Of a DNA stretch of 34,295 bases, positions 15,383 to 24,713 are shown piece after piece. The stretch is from Anaerolineales bacterium. Its GTDB lineage: Bacteria > Chloroflexota > Anaerolineae > Anaerolineales > Anaerolineaceae. The position numbers were made by a program, and so were the translations under genes. The DNA is taken from contig JAGVAB010000093.1 in the NCBI GenBank assembly GCA_020060485.1, forward strand, positions 1 through 34,295, written 5' to 3'. Within the stretch, counting starts at the first letter, position 1, and every line of letters starts with the position of its first letter. The notes beneath the pieces are model-generated. The model did no database searches. It saw only the letters and a list, made by a program, of their open reading frames with translations, and had not been told where the DNA came from.

Positions 15383-17461
15383 TCAGTTGCGTTGAATCAA
15401 AACGATCTTGCTTTGGAAATTATCCAATGGGATTTGAAGACCGCTTTCCTGCCAGGCGCGACCGCTTTTCACAACCCCTTCGATTACATATTTTCTGTCC
15501 AGGGTCAATCCTTGCAGATGCAGGGTTGGGGTTTTCCATGGTGGTGTCTGAAATGTTTGAAATACAAAGATGATCCCCCTGGTTTTGTCCTTGTTCAGGT
15601 ATTCAATGGCTGAATAAGCATGATTTCGCGCTGATCTCAGCAAATACCGATCTCCCCACATGATCAAATCCCTTTGGGATTTGTAAACCAGGACCCACTT
15701 TTTTGCATCGGCAAGTTTCAGCGCGTCCCACGTGCTGATGTCCCCCCCAATTCCCAGAACACCGGTCATACAGACGTGAAATCGAAAATCCAACGGGAGC
15801 AGGGAATCATTTTGATCCGTCACCCAACTCTCCATGGTTGCCGCGGGAAAGATCTGGGCATATCCTTCCTGAATTCTCAACCTCGCACATGCATCGGTGT
15901 TGTCGCTTACCCACACCTGGTCGGCATAGTGCAGGACGCCCAGATCGGCGCGTCCGCCACCGCCAGAGCAGCTTTGGAATACCACTTTGGGATGCCTCGC
16001 CCGAACTTCTTCCAGCACCCTGTAAAGGCCAAAAACATAACGCATCCAAAGTTCACGTGGATCTCCCGCGGCGCCCTGCCAACCCGGTTCGCTTACATTG
16101 CGATTCATGTCCCACTTGACAAAGCTGATCTCGTAGGAGGACAATAAACTGTCGATGACCTGGATCAAATGATCCTGCACATCTTTCCGGCCAAGATTAA
16201 GAATGTATTGGTTGCGGGCCGAGGTGAGCGCGCGACCAGGAAATTGGATGGCCCAATCCGGGTGATGGCGATACAGATCGCTATCCGGATTCACCATCTC
16301 CGGTTCCAGCCAAAGCCCAAAAGACATGCCAAGTGACTTGACGGCCGAGATTAATGGGTTCAGTCCATCAGGAAATTTTCCTTGATCGGGCGACCAATCC
16401 CCAAGCCCGACCCGATCATCATATCGCCCCTTGAACCACCCATCATCGAGAACAAAGAGCTCCACCCCCAAGCCGGCAGCAATATTCGCTAACTGGATTT
16501 GGGATTGGATATCCACGGCGAAAGTCGTCGCCTCCCAGGAATTGAAAATAACCTTCCGTTCTGAGTGTCCATGGGGCAAGACGCACTCCCGGATAAAATC
16601 ATGCATTTTCCTGCTTGCCTCACCAAAACCATTTTCAGACATGCCAGCAAACGCATGCGGTGTGCTGATGGTTTCGCCCGCAGTCAGCATCCAGCAAAAA
16701 TCCCAATCGTTGACGCCAGTCAGCATTTGAAGGCTGCCAGTTGTTGTTATCTCACCAACCGTCTTCCAGTTCCCGCTCCATGCAAGGGTTCCAAACCAAA
16801 CCCGACCAGAAGTTTCACTGGACTTTCCATCATCCACCGCGAACCAGGGATTACCGCCATGTCCAGTTGTAAGCCGGCGGCTTTCCAAAACCTTCTTTCC
16901 GCCGCATAATTGCTCATGCTGGATGTGCATTTCATCTGACCATCTTCCGGTAACATAGGTCAGGAAATAATCATCGAGTTCAGGAATGTGCCATAAACCA
17001 GAGAATAGCCGGCGCACCTTGATTGGGCTTTCACCGCCATTGCGAAGCTCCGCCCATCGTTCAATCAGATCGCTTTCCTCGTGCGCCTGGTAATGAAGGT
17101 TAACATGTAATGGATATTTTTGGTCCTTGAGATGAATGACAATATGATTAATCCCGATATTTAATTCCACTCCCATGTATCTCAAACGAAGATCTCTAAT
17201 CCCATCCTCAAATTCCACGCAAATGCAAGGTTCAGAGTACTTTGCGCCCTCCTGCCCCGGGTACTCTTCTCTGCGGCGGTTTTCAGGCAGGTCAAAACTG
17301 TCGGCTGCTATTGGTTCAACCGCACCTGGATAGTCACTTGCCTCTGTGAGACGTAGTCCCCAATATCTGTGAACCAGCAATCCATCTGCTGTGGTGCCAA
17401 ATGCATAAGCACAATGCCTTGTTTCCAGCACCCATCCATCCGCATTTTGAAAGACCGCCAA
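15383..17461 (-). CDS. Alpha-galactosidase, GH36 family
   Basis: The 692-residue glycoside hydrolase hydrolyses terminal alpha-1,6-galactosyl residues. The GH36 nucleophile is D451 in FVKWDMNR and the acid/base is D520 in VWVSDNTDA, a normal spacing of about 70 residues. Between them is the family segment SCSGGGGRADLGVLHY. An N-terminal beta-supersandwich domain (~1-300) and a C-terminal beta domain frame the barrel. No signal peptide is visible, so the enzyme should act on imported sugars. The start is TTG at 17461 with GAGGTG six bases upstream. A perfect -10 TATAAT at 17505-17510 (minus strand) with a weak -35 suggests an activated promoter. It is the first gene of the galactoside block, on the same strand as lacI. 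Confidence 0.95.
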   Translation of the reverse strand: MAVFQNADGWVLETRHCAYAFGTTADGLLVHRYWGLRLTEASDYPGAVEPIAADSFDLPENRRREEYPGQEGAKYSEPCICVEFEDGIRDLRLRYMGVELNIGINHIVIHLKDQKYPLHVNLHYQAHEESDLIERWAELRNGGESPIKVRRLFSGLWHIPELDDYFLTYVTGRWSDEMHIQHEQLCGGKKVLESRRLTTGHGGNPWFAVDDGKSSETSGRVWFGTLAWSGNWKTVGEITTTGSLQMLTGVNDWDFCWMLTAGETISTPHAFAGMSENGFGEASRKMHDFIRECVLPHGHSERKVIFNSWEATTFAVDIQSQIQLANIAAGLGVELFVLDDGWFKGRYDDRVGLGDWSPDQGKFPDGLNPLISAVKSLGMSFGLWLEPEMVNPDSDLYRHHPDWAIQFPGRALTSARNQYILNLGRKDVQDHLIQVIDSLLSSYEISFVKWDMNRNVSEPGWQGAAGDPRELWMRYVFGLYRVLEEVRARHPKVVFQSCSGGGGRADLGVLHYADQVWVSDNTDACARLRIQEGYAQIFPAATMESWVTDQNDSLLPLDFRFHVCMTGVLGIGGDISTWDALKLADAKKWVLVYKSQRDLIMWGDRYLLRSARNHAYSAIEYLNKDKTRGIIFVFQTFQTPPWKTPTLHLQGLTLDRKYVIEGVVKSGRAWQESGLQIPLDNFQSKIVLIQRN

Positions 17462-17580
17462 GTAAACACCTCGTGAATAATCTATTTGGTATCAAGTCTG
17501 TGCAATTATAGCTTATGGCAGCACAACCCAAGGAAGCATGTTAAAATCTTTGTAAATAATCTGCCTTTGGAGCAAAAAAA

Positions 17581-17913
17581 ATGACTCTTCAAAATGGCGA
17601 CCCTGAACGACTGCCAAATTTGACTGTAATACAGGAACAATTTGAAAACGCGAGCATTCAATATCAGAATTTGAAAGACCGCCAATCATTACGCACGCTT
17701 GGGCTCTTAAGCGGCGTTCTTTTGTGCTTGATTGGCCTGATCCTGGGGCAAACCTGGCCTATTCGCATCCTTGTATTTGTGCTAGGTTTATTAATTCTGA
17801 GCGGTACGGCATATGGCATCGCCAGGGTATCTCAAGTGGAACTTGAGCAGAAGGAGACCGTTGTAATATCATTGCGCGAGCAGCTTGACAAGAAACAGTA
17901 TTTGGAGAAATAA
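17581..17913 (+). CDS. Small membrane protein with coiled-coil flanks
   Basis: The 110-residue protein has two adjacent hydrophobic helices (about 41-59 and 65-84), flanked by an N-terminal helix (IQEQFENASIQYQNLKDRQS) and a C-terminal helix (EQKETVVISLREQLDKKQYLEK) with coiled-coil character. Both ends would face the cytoplasm. The ATG follows TTTGGAG. The stop codon is immediately followed by the ATG of the ParB-like/USP gene with no gap, so the two are translationally coupled. I do not recognise a family; a membrane anchor or partner for the USP protein is an inference. Confidence 0.75.
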   Translation: MTLQNGDPERLPNLTVIQEQFENASIQYQNLKDRQSLRTLGLLSGVLLCLIGLILGQTWPIRILVFVLGLLILSGTAYGIARVSQVELEQKETVVISLREQLDKKQYLEK

Positions 17914-19644
17914 ATGAGCTTAAGTGCCGCGGTTGATGACTTTCAAAAGGCGCACATGAAAGCTGTGCTTACAGAAATCCTTGCCAAGGCAACCGGCAAG
18001 AATGCCGATCTCTTATCCTATGACGCGGTGCGCAAAGAACTGAAGCTCCACAATACAGCCATTGACCGCGGTTTGCACGAAATCCCCCTGGACGCAATCA
18101 TCGGTTCCGCTGGAAGATATGAAGATTTCACAAAAGGTTTCTTCCCCAAACGGTCATCCGATGAAGGTCGCTGGGCCAGGGTGAAAATGGCTATCGAAAG
18201 CCTGACCGGGGTACCGCCCATCGAGGTCTATAAGGTCGATCAGGTATATTTTGTGATTGACGGCAATCACCGAGTTTCTGTTGCCCGCCAGATTGGTGCG
18301 GAAAAAATTCAGGCTCGCGTTCATGAAATCGATGTAAGCGTCCATCTAACCCCAGATTTGGATCCAGATGACTTGCTGCTCAAAGCTGAACAGAATGACT
18401 TTTTCCGGCACACGGGATTGAACAAACTCAGGCCTCAAATTGATTTCACCCTCACAGCTCTTGGAATGTATCAGAAATTGCTCGAGCACATCCACACCCA
18501 CCGCTATTTCATGGGGATTGAGCAGCAACATCCAATCGACTGGACAGATGCTGTACTGCATTGGTGTGACCGCGTTTATCAACCAGTTTTGGAAGTCATT
18601 CAGCGACAGGGATTGTTGCGCAAATTTCCTGACCGATCGCCTGCTGATATGTATCTGTGGATCATGGAATACCACGATGATCTTGAAAAAGAGTTGGGGT
18701 GGCGGTTGAAAAGCGATGTGGTGGCCGCCAATTTATCCACTCGTTTCAGTGCAAACCTTTCCGATGTTCTGCGCCGCATCCGTGATCGCATTTATGACTG
18801 GATGACCCCAGACACGCTTGAATCCGGGCCTGAGCCCGGCAGTTGGCGGCGGCAAATCCTGGCAATGAGAGGTGAAGGATCTGACCTTTTCGCCAATATT
18901 CTTGTCCCAATCAAAGATCTGGATAGCTGTTGGGGCGCCCTTGAGCAAGCCATCCTGGTAGCCAGAATGGAAAATGCAAATATTTTGGGGCTTCATGTCC
19001 AAACTCTCGGTGAAGCTGAAAACGCAGAAAACATTGAACGATTCAAACAACGTTTCCTGACCCGCTGCCAGGAAGCAGGCGTCTCTGGTGATTTTGCAGT
19101 AGAGAGAGGAGACCCGGCGCGCATGATCACTGAACGCAGTAAATGGGCAGATTTGATCATTGCTGATTTCTGCAACCATCCTCTGCCTTCCTTGACCACC
19201 AAGTTGAAGGCAATTCGTCACACCATCCTGAGACGCAGTGGGCGGCCATTGTTGGCAGTATGCAGCGGAGCGGTGCAAATCCGCACTGCTTTGCTGGCGT
19301 ATGACGGCAGCCCCAAGGCAAAAGAAGCTTTGTTCATGGCGGCGTACCTGTCTCAAAAACACAAACTGCCTCTTGTGGTTGTTACCGTAATTCATCACGA
19401 TCCCAAAGAAGCCGAGATTCAAATCGAAGCCAGAAAATATCTCGCCTCCCATCGAGTCAAAGCCAAATACATGGTTGAAAAAGGACCGCCTGCAATTGTG
19501 ATTCAAAGGATAGCGGAAGAAAAGAATATTGACTTGCTGATCATGGGCAGTTATGGCTTCAAACCCATTTTTGAATTGGTATTGGGCAGTACGGTAGATT
19601 ACCTGCTTGCCAAAGGAAACCGCCCAATCCTAATCTGCCGCTGA
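17914..19644 (+). CDS. ParB-like N-terminal domain fused to two universal stress protein domains
   Basis: Residues ~55-140 show a ParB/sulfiredoxin-type fold, with the signature VIDGNHRVSVARQIGAEKI (D116, N118, H119, R120). A helical middle region (~150-320) follows. Two USP domains then occur in tandem: the first (~328-435) begins LFANILVPIKDLDSCWGALEQ and looks degenerate. The second (~450-576) has the ATP-binding pattern GSYGFKPIFELVLGSTVDYLL. USP domains bind ATP or act in stress signalling; ParB-like domains can bind nucleotides or CTP. A combined nucleotide-sensing role is plausible but unproven. The gene starts directly after the stop of the small membrane protein, with GGAG upstream. 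Confidence 0.85.
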   Translation: MSLSAAVDDFQKAHMKAVLTEILAKATGKNADLLSYDAVRKELKLHNTAIDRGLHEIPLDAIIGSAGRYEDFTKGFFPKRSSDEGRWARVKMAIESLTGVPPIEVYKVDQVYFVIDGNHRVSVARQIGAEKIQARVHEIDVSVHLTPDLDPDDLLLKAEQNDFFRHTGLNKLRPQIDFTLTALGMYQKLLEHIHTHRYFMGIEQQHPIDWTDAVLHWCDRVYQPVLEVIQRQGLLRKFPDRSPADMYLWIMEYHDDLEKELGWRLKSDVVAANLSTRFSANLSDVLRRIRDRIYDWMTPDTLESGPEPGSWRRQILAMRGEGSDLFANILVPIKDLDSCWGALEQAILVARMENANILGLHVQTLGEAENAENIERFKQRFLTRCQEAGVSGDFAVERGDPARMITERSKWADLIIADFCNHPLPSLTTKLKAIRHTILRRSGRPLLAVCSGAVQIRTALLAYDGSPKAKEALFMAAYLSQKHKLPLVVVTVIHHDPKEAEIQIEARKYLASHRVKAKYMVEKGPPAIVIQRIAEEKNIDLLIMGSYGFKPIFELVLGSTVDYLLAKGNRPILICR

Positions 19645-19720
19645 TGCTGCCTTTCTCGAATTTCATCATGGCCTAATTCATGCATCTGGTTGATGAAACC
19701 TTCTAACAAAGGACCGGAAA

Positions 19721-20704
19721 ATGCTTCCAGACTCCAAACCTCGAAATCATATTCTCTTGCGCTTTGGCATGGTTGTTATAATCCTGGCGTTATTGAGCCA
19801 GACAGCACTTGTGGCTGGACAATCCTACACTTTCCAGGTGCAATCCGGGACCCCCGTCTATTTACAGAATTTTGCACATGTGGAAAAAGGGTGTAACTGG
19901 ATGGGGATCGCAGGTCAGGTCTTTGACCAGTCAGGGCTGCCGATAGACCGCATGGTTGTTCGAGTGGAGGGATTTCTGGGCAACCAAACCATCGACGCGC
20001 TGGGTATGACCAGCCTTGCGACAGCTTACGGTCCCGGCGGATATGAAATTGAGCTTGCACAACAGGTGCTCAATTCCAATGGAACACTAAATATTACCCT
20101 TTACGATTTGCAAGGCCAGCAGGTTTCAGCCCATGTCCCATTCACCACCTATATGGATTGTTCAAAAAACCTGATCATAATAAATTTCATACAAACCAGT
20201 ACACCTTCCACGCCTACAACCACGCCTACCGGGACATTTTCAGGCGTTACGGTCAATGGCAGTCTCCTCCTTCAAGGCAGACCAGCAGCCCCACATTCGT
20301 CCTGGGTGACCGCGATGAAACTTGATCTGATCCCGCCTGGGCAAAGTCAGGCAGCAGCAACATACAACACAACTACCGATCAAAACGGGCAGTACAGTGT
20401 TCCAAACGTGCCAGCGGGAACCTATAAGATTGGCGTCAAGGGTGAAAACACCCTGCGTACCACAATCCCGGTAACCACTTTACAAAGCGGATCCAATCAA
20501 CTTCCCGCCATCACGCTGAAAGCCGGCGATGCCAATAATGACAACTATGTTTCGGCAGCAGATTTTTCCATACTTGCCGGAGCATTTGGGAAATGTATTG
20601 GCACTGGAGGTTACAACGGAAAAGCCGACTTTAATAGCGATCAATGCGTGACCGCAGCTGATTTTTCCCTGCTCTCAGGTAATTATGGCTTGCAGGGAGA
20701 TTGA
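19721..20704 (+). CDS. Secreted protein with carboxypeptidase-regulatory-like and dockerin-like domains
   Basis: The 327-residue protein has an N-terminal hydrophobic signal segment (about 14-32, likely cleaved after LVAG). A beta-type domain to ~160 and a Thr/Pro linker (TSTPSTPTTTPTGT) follow. Next is a CarboxypepD_reg/Cna-B-like beta-sandwich (YSVPNVPAGTYKIGVKG). The C-terminus has two calcium-loop repeats, GDANNDNYVSAADFSIL and ADFNSDQCVTAADFSLL, as in type I dockerins. Such dockerins are common outside cellulosomes; no cohesin or scaffoldin is nearby. The ATG is preceded by AAAGGA. It ends 11 bp from the convergent C39-like gene. Confidence 0.85.
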   Translation: MLPDSKPRNHILLRFGMVVIILALLSQTALVAGQSYTFQVQSGTPVYLQNFAHVEKGCNWMGIAGQVFDQSGLPIDRMVVRVEGFLGNQTIDALGMTSLATAYGPGGYEIELAQQVLNSNGTLNITLYDLQGQQVSAHVPFTTYMDCSKNLIIINFIQTSTPSTPTTTPTGTFSGVTVNGSLLLQGRPAAPHSSWVTAMKLDLIPPGQSQAAATYNTTTDQNGQYSVPNVPAGTYKIGVKGENTLRTTIPVTTLQSGSNQLPAITLKAGDANNDNYVSAADFSILAGAFGKCIGTGGYNGKADFNSDQCVTAADFSLLSGNYGLQGD

Positions 20705-20715
20705 GCTTTCTGCGG

Positions 20716-21612
20716 TCAATCAGAGATATAGACAACCATTTTTTCCAGCACTGCCCAAGATCTCTCAAAATACTCGACGGGGATGTCATAGAACTTGCCA
20801 TTGTTCATATACCGCAGCGTATTATGAGGATTTGAATACCCGGTCACAATTACTACATGCTCATATGCTGCCACAGTGACTTCCCGTCCTTGAGAATCTA
20901 CATACGAATACGGAATCCCTCCAACGCAGTTACCTATCACCCAGGCAATCACCGGCTGCCCGTTGGCAATTTCCGCCTTTATTTGTTCTATGCTGAAATT
21001 CTTTTCGCCTTTGGCATTCAATCCATACTCACGCAATAATGCGGCTACAGGCCCGGCGTGCACGCCATAAGCATATGGCGGAACCTGTCCCCACGGGCCG
21101 GTCACGATGCCTACGAATCCATAATCCGGGTTGTCTGAGACCGGCAATCTGGTTTGAAATTCCACTTCGTTGATAGCGGAGCCGAAATAATTTGCCCAAT
21201 CAATTGCTGCGCTGGCTTCACAACCCAAAGGGTAATGCTGCCGATGGCCGGTAATATTTTTGATATAGAATTCTTCAGGCAATTCTGGCGGTATTTCTGG
21301 CGTAACATCGACACCTTCAAAAACGTCTCTTTCATCAGATGCTGGCTCAGGTGTAATGACATTTGCGGCGCTGGTTTCCAACGGCTTGGACAAGGCTTCG
21401 TCCCCTGTTCCCGGGCTATTCTTGACGGTATGAACCGGCGTCCATAATGGCTCCGGGGTGATTGGTGTCTCAATTGGAATGATGGGATTTTGGAAGGTTC
21501 GCTGCATGGCTACAGGCTGGCATGCAATCAAAAACACACCGAACAAAGAAATGATGACGAGTTTTGAGAGCAAGGGTTTAAGTGAGCACAAGATAATTAT
21601 GGCTATACGCAT
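20716..21612 (-). CDS. C39-like cysteine peptidase lipoprotein
   Basis: The 298-residue protein has a signal sequence with lipobox F-L-I-A-C31, then a long Pro/Thr/Glu-rich tether to about residue 115. The rest is a C39_2-type papain-like fold, with catalytic C131 in HYPLGCEASAA and a His in YEHVVIVTGY. Between these is NGQPVIAWVIGNC. It probably acts on the outer face of the membrane; the substrate is unknown. The ATG at 21612 lies 12 bp after the yjbQ stop on the same strand, with no good ribosome binding site, so it may depend on translational coupling. Confidence 0.85.
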   Translation of the reverse strand: MRIAIIILCSLKPLLSKLVIISLFGVFLIACQPVAMQRTFQNPIIPIETPITPEPLWTPVHTVKNSPGTGDEALSKPLETSAANVITPEPASDERDVFEGVDVTPEIPPELPEEFYIKNITGHRQHYPLGCEASAAIDWANYFGSAINEVEFQTRLPVSDNPDYGFVGIVTGPWGQVPPYAYGVHAGPVAALLREYGLNAKGEKNFSIEQIKAEIANGQPVIAWVIGNCVGGIPYSYVDSQGREVTVAAYEHVVIVTGYSNPHNTLRYMNNGKFYDIPVEYFERSWAVLEKMVVYISD

Positions 21613-21624
21613 TTTTTTTGTGTT

Positions 21625-22044
21625 TTAGAATCCAATGAACCTCATCAGGACGTGGCGGGCGTTATTCCTCCTTCTGTGTTCAAACAAATAAATCCCTTGC
21701 CAAGTTCCCAGGCTTAATCTGCCCTCATCAACCGGGATCGCCAAACTAACACTGGTCAGCATGGAGCGGATATGTGAGGCGGAATCATCGCTTCCTTCCA
21801 TTGTATGTCGCTGCCAGCCCTCCCCCTCCGGCACCATTTTTTCCAGATACGTTTCCATATCCTGCCTGGCTGTTGGGTCGTAGCTTTCCGAGATCACCAG
21901 TGAGGCACTCGTGTGTTGTACATACAGGAAACACATTCCCTCGCTCACCCCCCATTCCCTGATCTGCCTCATGACCAGATCGGTGAAATCATACATTCCC
22001 TTGTGATTTGTAGGGATGGATAGTTGCGCTTTATGCCATTCCAT
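21625..22044 (-). CDS. yjbQ: YjbQ/UPF0047 family protein
   Basis: The family is about 130-140 residues. The ATG at 22044 (MEWHKAQLSI) gives 139 and has GAAGG five bases upstream. Longer forms starting at 22068 or 22194 lie more deeply inside cysQ and are less likely. Conserved YjbQ features are LYVQHTSASLVISESYDP, EGWQRHTMEGSDDSASHIRS and LGTWQGIYLFEHR. Some members have secondary thiamine-phosphate synthase activity, but the family's main role is unsettled. The gene overlaps the end of cysQ by 14 nt, which points to co-transcription. Confidence 0.9.
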   Translation of the reverse strand: MEWHKAQLSIPTNHKGMYDFTDLVMRQIREWGVSEGMCFLYVQHTSASLVISESYDPTARQDMETYLEKMVPEGEGWQRHTMEGSDDSASHIRSMLTSVSLAIPVDEGRLSLGTWQGIYLFEHRRRNNARHVLMRFIGF

Positions 22045-23059
22045 ATCGACCTTCGCTTTCGAATTCATCCTTTCCAGAACGCTGGATTGTCTGGAATTTT
22101 TCCAGTCCGGCATCATGCAGAATCCCATTGGAAGAAAAGATGCCCGTATTCCTTTCCAGTTTTCTGCCGGCGGTGAAGTCCAGATCTTTTCCACCCAGGT
22201 CGGTAACTCTTCCGCCAGCTTCCAGGATCACGATCATTCCCGCTGCCTGATCCCAAATCTTTTCCTTGTAATCAGGATTGTTGCCCGGCGGAATGCGCAC
22301 AATAAACTCACCATCGCCGCATGCCAGCAGGGCCTGCTTTGCCTGGCTGTCAATGCGCACAGGCTCACTCATCATTCCAGTGTTTTTCATAAATTGAAAT
22401 ACAGAATCTTCTTTGGTATGTGCTGCTTCATATGAGAACAACATTCTGGCACCTTCAAATGATGCGCACTCCGAGACCCGCACCTGTATTGCACTCCCCG
22501 CATCCCCCAAAGGCGCTGCCCAGGTTCCTTGCCCGGCAGCAGCGTATACAAGTACTCCCGGTTCATCCAATTGGGAAATTTTCAGTCTCGGACAGCCCAA
22601 AACCCCAACCTTGACAGAGCCCTTCTCGATCAGCGCCAGCGCCACCGCAAACTGTCCACCGCGTAAAAAGCCTTTGGTGCCGTCAATGGGGTCAATGACC
22701 CAGAATTTTTCTCCAGGCTCCGCCCCTCCCCGGTCTATCCAGCTCGTAACCAGAGGCTCATTAACCCTGGTTATATACTTGCCAACATAATGGAGTACCC
22801 GTTGGCGCATATCTCTTTCCAATTCTTCAAAAAATCTTCCATCTTCCTCGCCAACCACAGGAACGTCAGGCTGCGCTTCTTCCAACCGGCGGACGACCAA
22901 TGCTTGCACGCTGAAATCCGCCACCGTCACCGGTGAGCGGTCTTCTTTTAGAGCGGGTTGGCCTGCCAGATTGTTTTGTATCTCTGTTGCAAGCCGGCAG
23001 GCCTCCTTTACAACATTTATGGCAATTTCGAGATCGCTACATGACGTAAATGTATTCAT
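22031..23059 (-). CDS. cysQ: 3'(2'),5'-bisphosphate nucleotidase / inositol monophosphatase family
   Basis: The 342-residue protein is an IMPase-superfamily phosphatase of the HAL2/CysQ type. The metal-binding residues are E71-E72 in VVGEED, D123 and D126 in VIDPIDGTKGF, and a C-terminal Asp in IWDQAAGMIVILEAGG. The motif PIDGTKGFLRGGQFAVALALI is typical of PAP phosphatases, which turn 3'-phosphoadenosine 5'-phosphate into AMP and relieve inhibition of sulfur metabolism and RNases. It is at the long end for the family, closer to eukaryotic-type HAL2 proteins. It lies 15 bp after the Gfo/Idh/MocA gene and upstream of yjbQ. Confidence 0.9.
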   Translation of the reverse strand: MNTFTSCSDLEIAINVVKEACRLATEIQNNLAGQPALKEDRSPVTVADFSVQALVVRRLEEAQPDVPVVGEEDGRFFEELERDMRQRVLHYVGKYITRVNEPLVTSWIDRGGAEPGEKFWVIDPIDGTKGFLRGGQFAVALALIEKGSVKVGVLGCPRLKISQLDEPGVLVYAAAGQGTWAAPLGDAGSAIQVRVSECASFEGARMLFSYEAAHTKEDSVFQFMKNTGMMSEPVRIDSQAKQALLACGDGEFIVRIPPGNNPDYKEKIWDQAAGMIVILEAGGRVTDLGGKDLDFTAGRKLERNTGIFSSNGILHDAGLEKFQTIQRSGKDEFESEGRYGMA

Positions 23060-23074
23060 TCACCACTTTTCCGA

Positions 23075-24064
23075 TTAGAGTTTGACAACCTGGCCTGTTT
23101 TTGCAGAACGATATAAGCCGCAAATTGTGCGGATCGTTTCCCAACTTTCTTTTAACGACACACGCTGAGCAACCCCATTCAATATTGCCGTGTGCAAATC
23201 CTCAACCTCATAAAGATACAATTCGTTTGCCGGAATCTTTATGGCGGTCAATTCACCATGTCGATCAAAATACAATATTTCCTGGTTTGCTTCCATTCCG
23301 TTGAAAGGCTTGGGGATCAACAACCGCCCCTCGCTGCCCATCACCTCCACAGATGTATGCGATGGAGACTGAAAAGAACATGAGATCTGGGCAAAGCGAT
23401 TGTCGGGAAACATCAATTCACCATGAAAGACAGTATCGATACCTGTACTGCCGGTTCTTTGAACCCCAAACACACTTTCGGCAGGGGTTTTCATCAGCCA
23501 TTGAGCATAAGTTACCGGATAAATACCAATGTCCCACAAAGCACCGCCACCCATCTCAACCTGATTGCGAATATCCTTGGGCCCACCCAAAATAAAATTG
23601 AATACACCCCGGATGGATTGGAGTTCTCCCAATTTTCCGTCTGCAATCAATTTCTCAATCATGATCGATTGAGGATGATGACGGTACATTAATGCCTCTG
23701 CTGCCAAATAGCCGGTGTCCTGGCTGGCTTTTTGTATAGCCTCCACTTCCTTCTCGGAAAGCGCCAAAGGTTTTTCACACAAAACGTGTTTTCCAGCCTG
23801 CAGGGCTTTGATTGTCCATTCGGCATGCAAATGGTTGGGCAGGCTGATATACACAACATCTATCGCATCCGAGGCCAGCATCTCCTGGTAACTGCCAAAC
23901 GCACGCGGGATACCATTCCTTCTGGCGTAACTGCGCGCCTTCATCCCTTTCCTGCTGGCCACTGCTTCAAGCGATCCCTGCTGTGAATCGCGGATTGCCG
24001 GGATGACCTTGTCATTGATGCGCGCAGTTGACATCAAGCCCCATCGAATTTTTTGCATCTCCAT
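23075..24064 (-). CDS. Gfo/Idh/MocA-family NAD(P)-dependent oxidoreductase
   Basis: The 329-residue protein has an N-terminal Rossmann domain (WGLMSTARINDKVIPAI in place of the usual GxGxxA/G). The family hallmark CEKPLALSEKEVEAI and the C-terminal alpha/beta domain with GGGALWDIGIYPVTYAQWLM follow. Such enzymes oxidise or reduce sugars, inositols or related polyols with NAD(P). The dinucleotide loop has serine/threonine where most relatives have glycines, as in the dihydrodiol-dehydrogenase-like branch. The substrate cannot be set from the sequence. It is on the same strand as cysQ and yjbQ and may begin that operon. Confidence 0.9.
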   Translation of the reverse strand: MEMQKIRWGLMSTARINDKVIPAIRDSQQGSLEAVASRKGMKARSYARRNGIPRAFGSYQEMLASDAIDVVYISLPNHLHAEWTIKALQAGKHVLCEKPLALSEKEVEAIQKASQDTGYLAAEALMYRHHPQSIMIEKLIADGKLGELQSIRGVFNFILGGPKDIRNQVEMGGGALWDIGIYPVTYAQWLMKTPAESVFGVQRTGSTGIDTVFHGELMFPDNRFAQISCSFQSPSHTSVEVMGSEGRLLIPKPFNGMEANQEILYFDRHGELTAIKIPANELYLYEVEDLHTAILNGVAQRVSLKESWETIRTICGLYRSAKTGQVVKL

Positions 24065-24114
24065 AATCCCTGCCTTATTCCTTTCTCTCTAATTTACCAG
24101 TGAATTAACTTGAG

Positions 24115-24219
24115 GTCTTTGGGAACAATCGTGAAGCATGGTAGATACAGGGGCATTTTTGGCGATTCGCGCCAAAAATGCCCCTGTCCAACTTCTTTCC
24201 CACGGCAATTCCCAGAGAG
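24115..24219. repeat. Dispersed nested palindrome, copy B
   Basis: The core is a perfect 18-bp stem, 24147-24164 against 24170-24187, with loop ATTCG. Outer arms TCTTTGGGAA (from 24116) and TTCCCAGAGA pair with one wobble. It aligns along its whole length with copy A at 1812-1914, with matched changes on both sides of the upper stem. It ends three bases from the stop codon of the Smr gene, so both copies lie immediately downstream of a minus-strand gene. Confidence 0.8.
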
Positions 24220-24221
24220 CC

Positions 24222-24713
24222 TTAATTTGCAGTCGCATAATACTTGTATTTACCCTTAAGATAGCAAGTGATTTTCCCTTGCCGTTCCAGTTCTTTTAAT
24301 TGTGTTTTTACTTCAATCTGGCCAAAGCGTCGAAATTTGCCGATGATCTTCTCCTCGCTTTTTCCATTCCGGCAATACTCCAGCACCTCCATGGCAAGTT
24401 CCTCAATCTGCGTTGGTAGTACCTTTTCAGGAAGGATGATCGTTATACCAGGGTTGCCCAACATCTGCTCTCCCCGTTCAAAGCGCACCTGCTGTGGATA
24501 GGCTTCCAGGAATTTCCGCAATCGTTTGCGAATTTCACCGCCATTTCCTCCAGATCCATACCCATGAATGACGTGAAACGGGGATCTGTCTCCCCTGCTT
24601 ACTTTTGCATTATAAATTCGCACAAACATATCCAGCGCCTCTGGAACTGTTTTGCCATGCAAATCGAGCTCGTCATTCGTCTTCATATGCAAGATCAAGT
24701 GTTCCTGCGTCAA
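24222..24713 (-). CDS. Smr-domain protein (MutS2 C-terminal type)
   Basis: Residues ~14-85 form an Smr domain, with ELDLHG at the start and the signature VIHGYGSGGNGGEIRKRLRKFL. Smr domains are nucleases or nucleic-acid binders found in MutS2 and in free-standing proteins. The rest (~105-163) looks like a small winged-helix (EKIIGKFRRFGQIEVKTQLKELERQGKI). The longest frame starts with TTG at 24713, overlapping the preceding stop; the first ATG is at 24686 (MKTNDELDLHG) and is an equally good start. It is translationally linked to the YcgN-type gene upstream. Confidence 0.85.
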   Translation of the reverse strand: MTQEHLILHMKTNDELDLHGKTVPEALDMFVRIYNAKVSRGDRSPFHVIHGYGSGGNGGEIRKRLRKFLEAYPQQVRFERGEQMLGNPGITIILPEKVLPTQIEELAMEVLEYCRNGKSEEKIIGKFRRFGQIEVKTQLKELERQGKITCYLKGKYKYYATAN

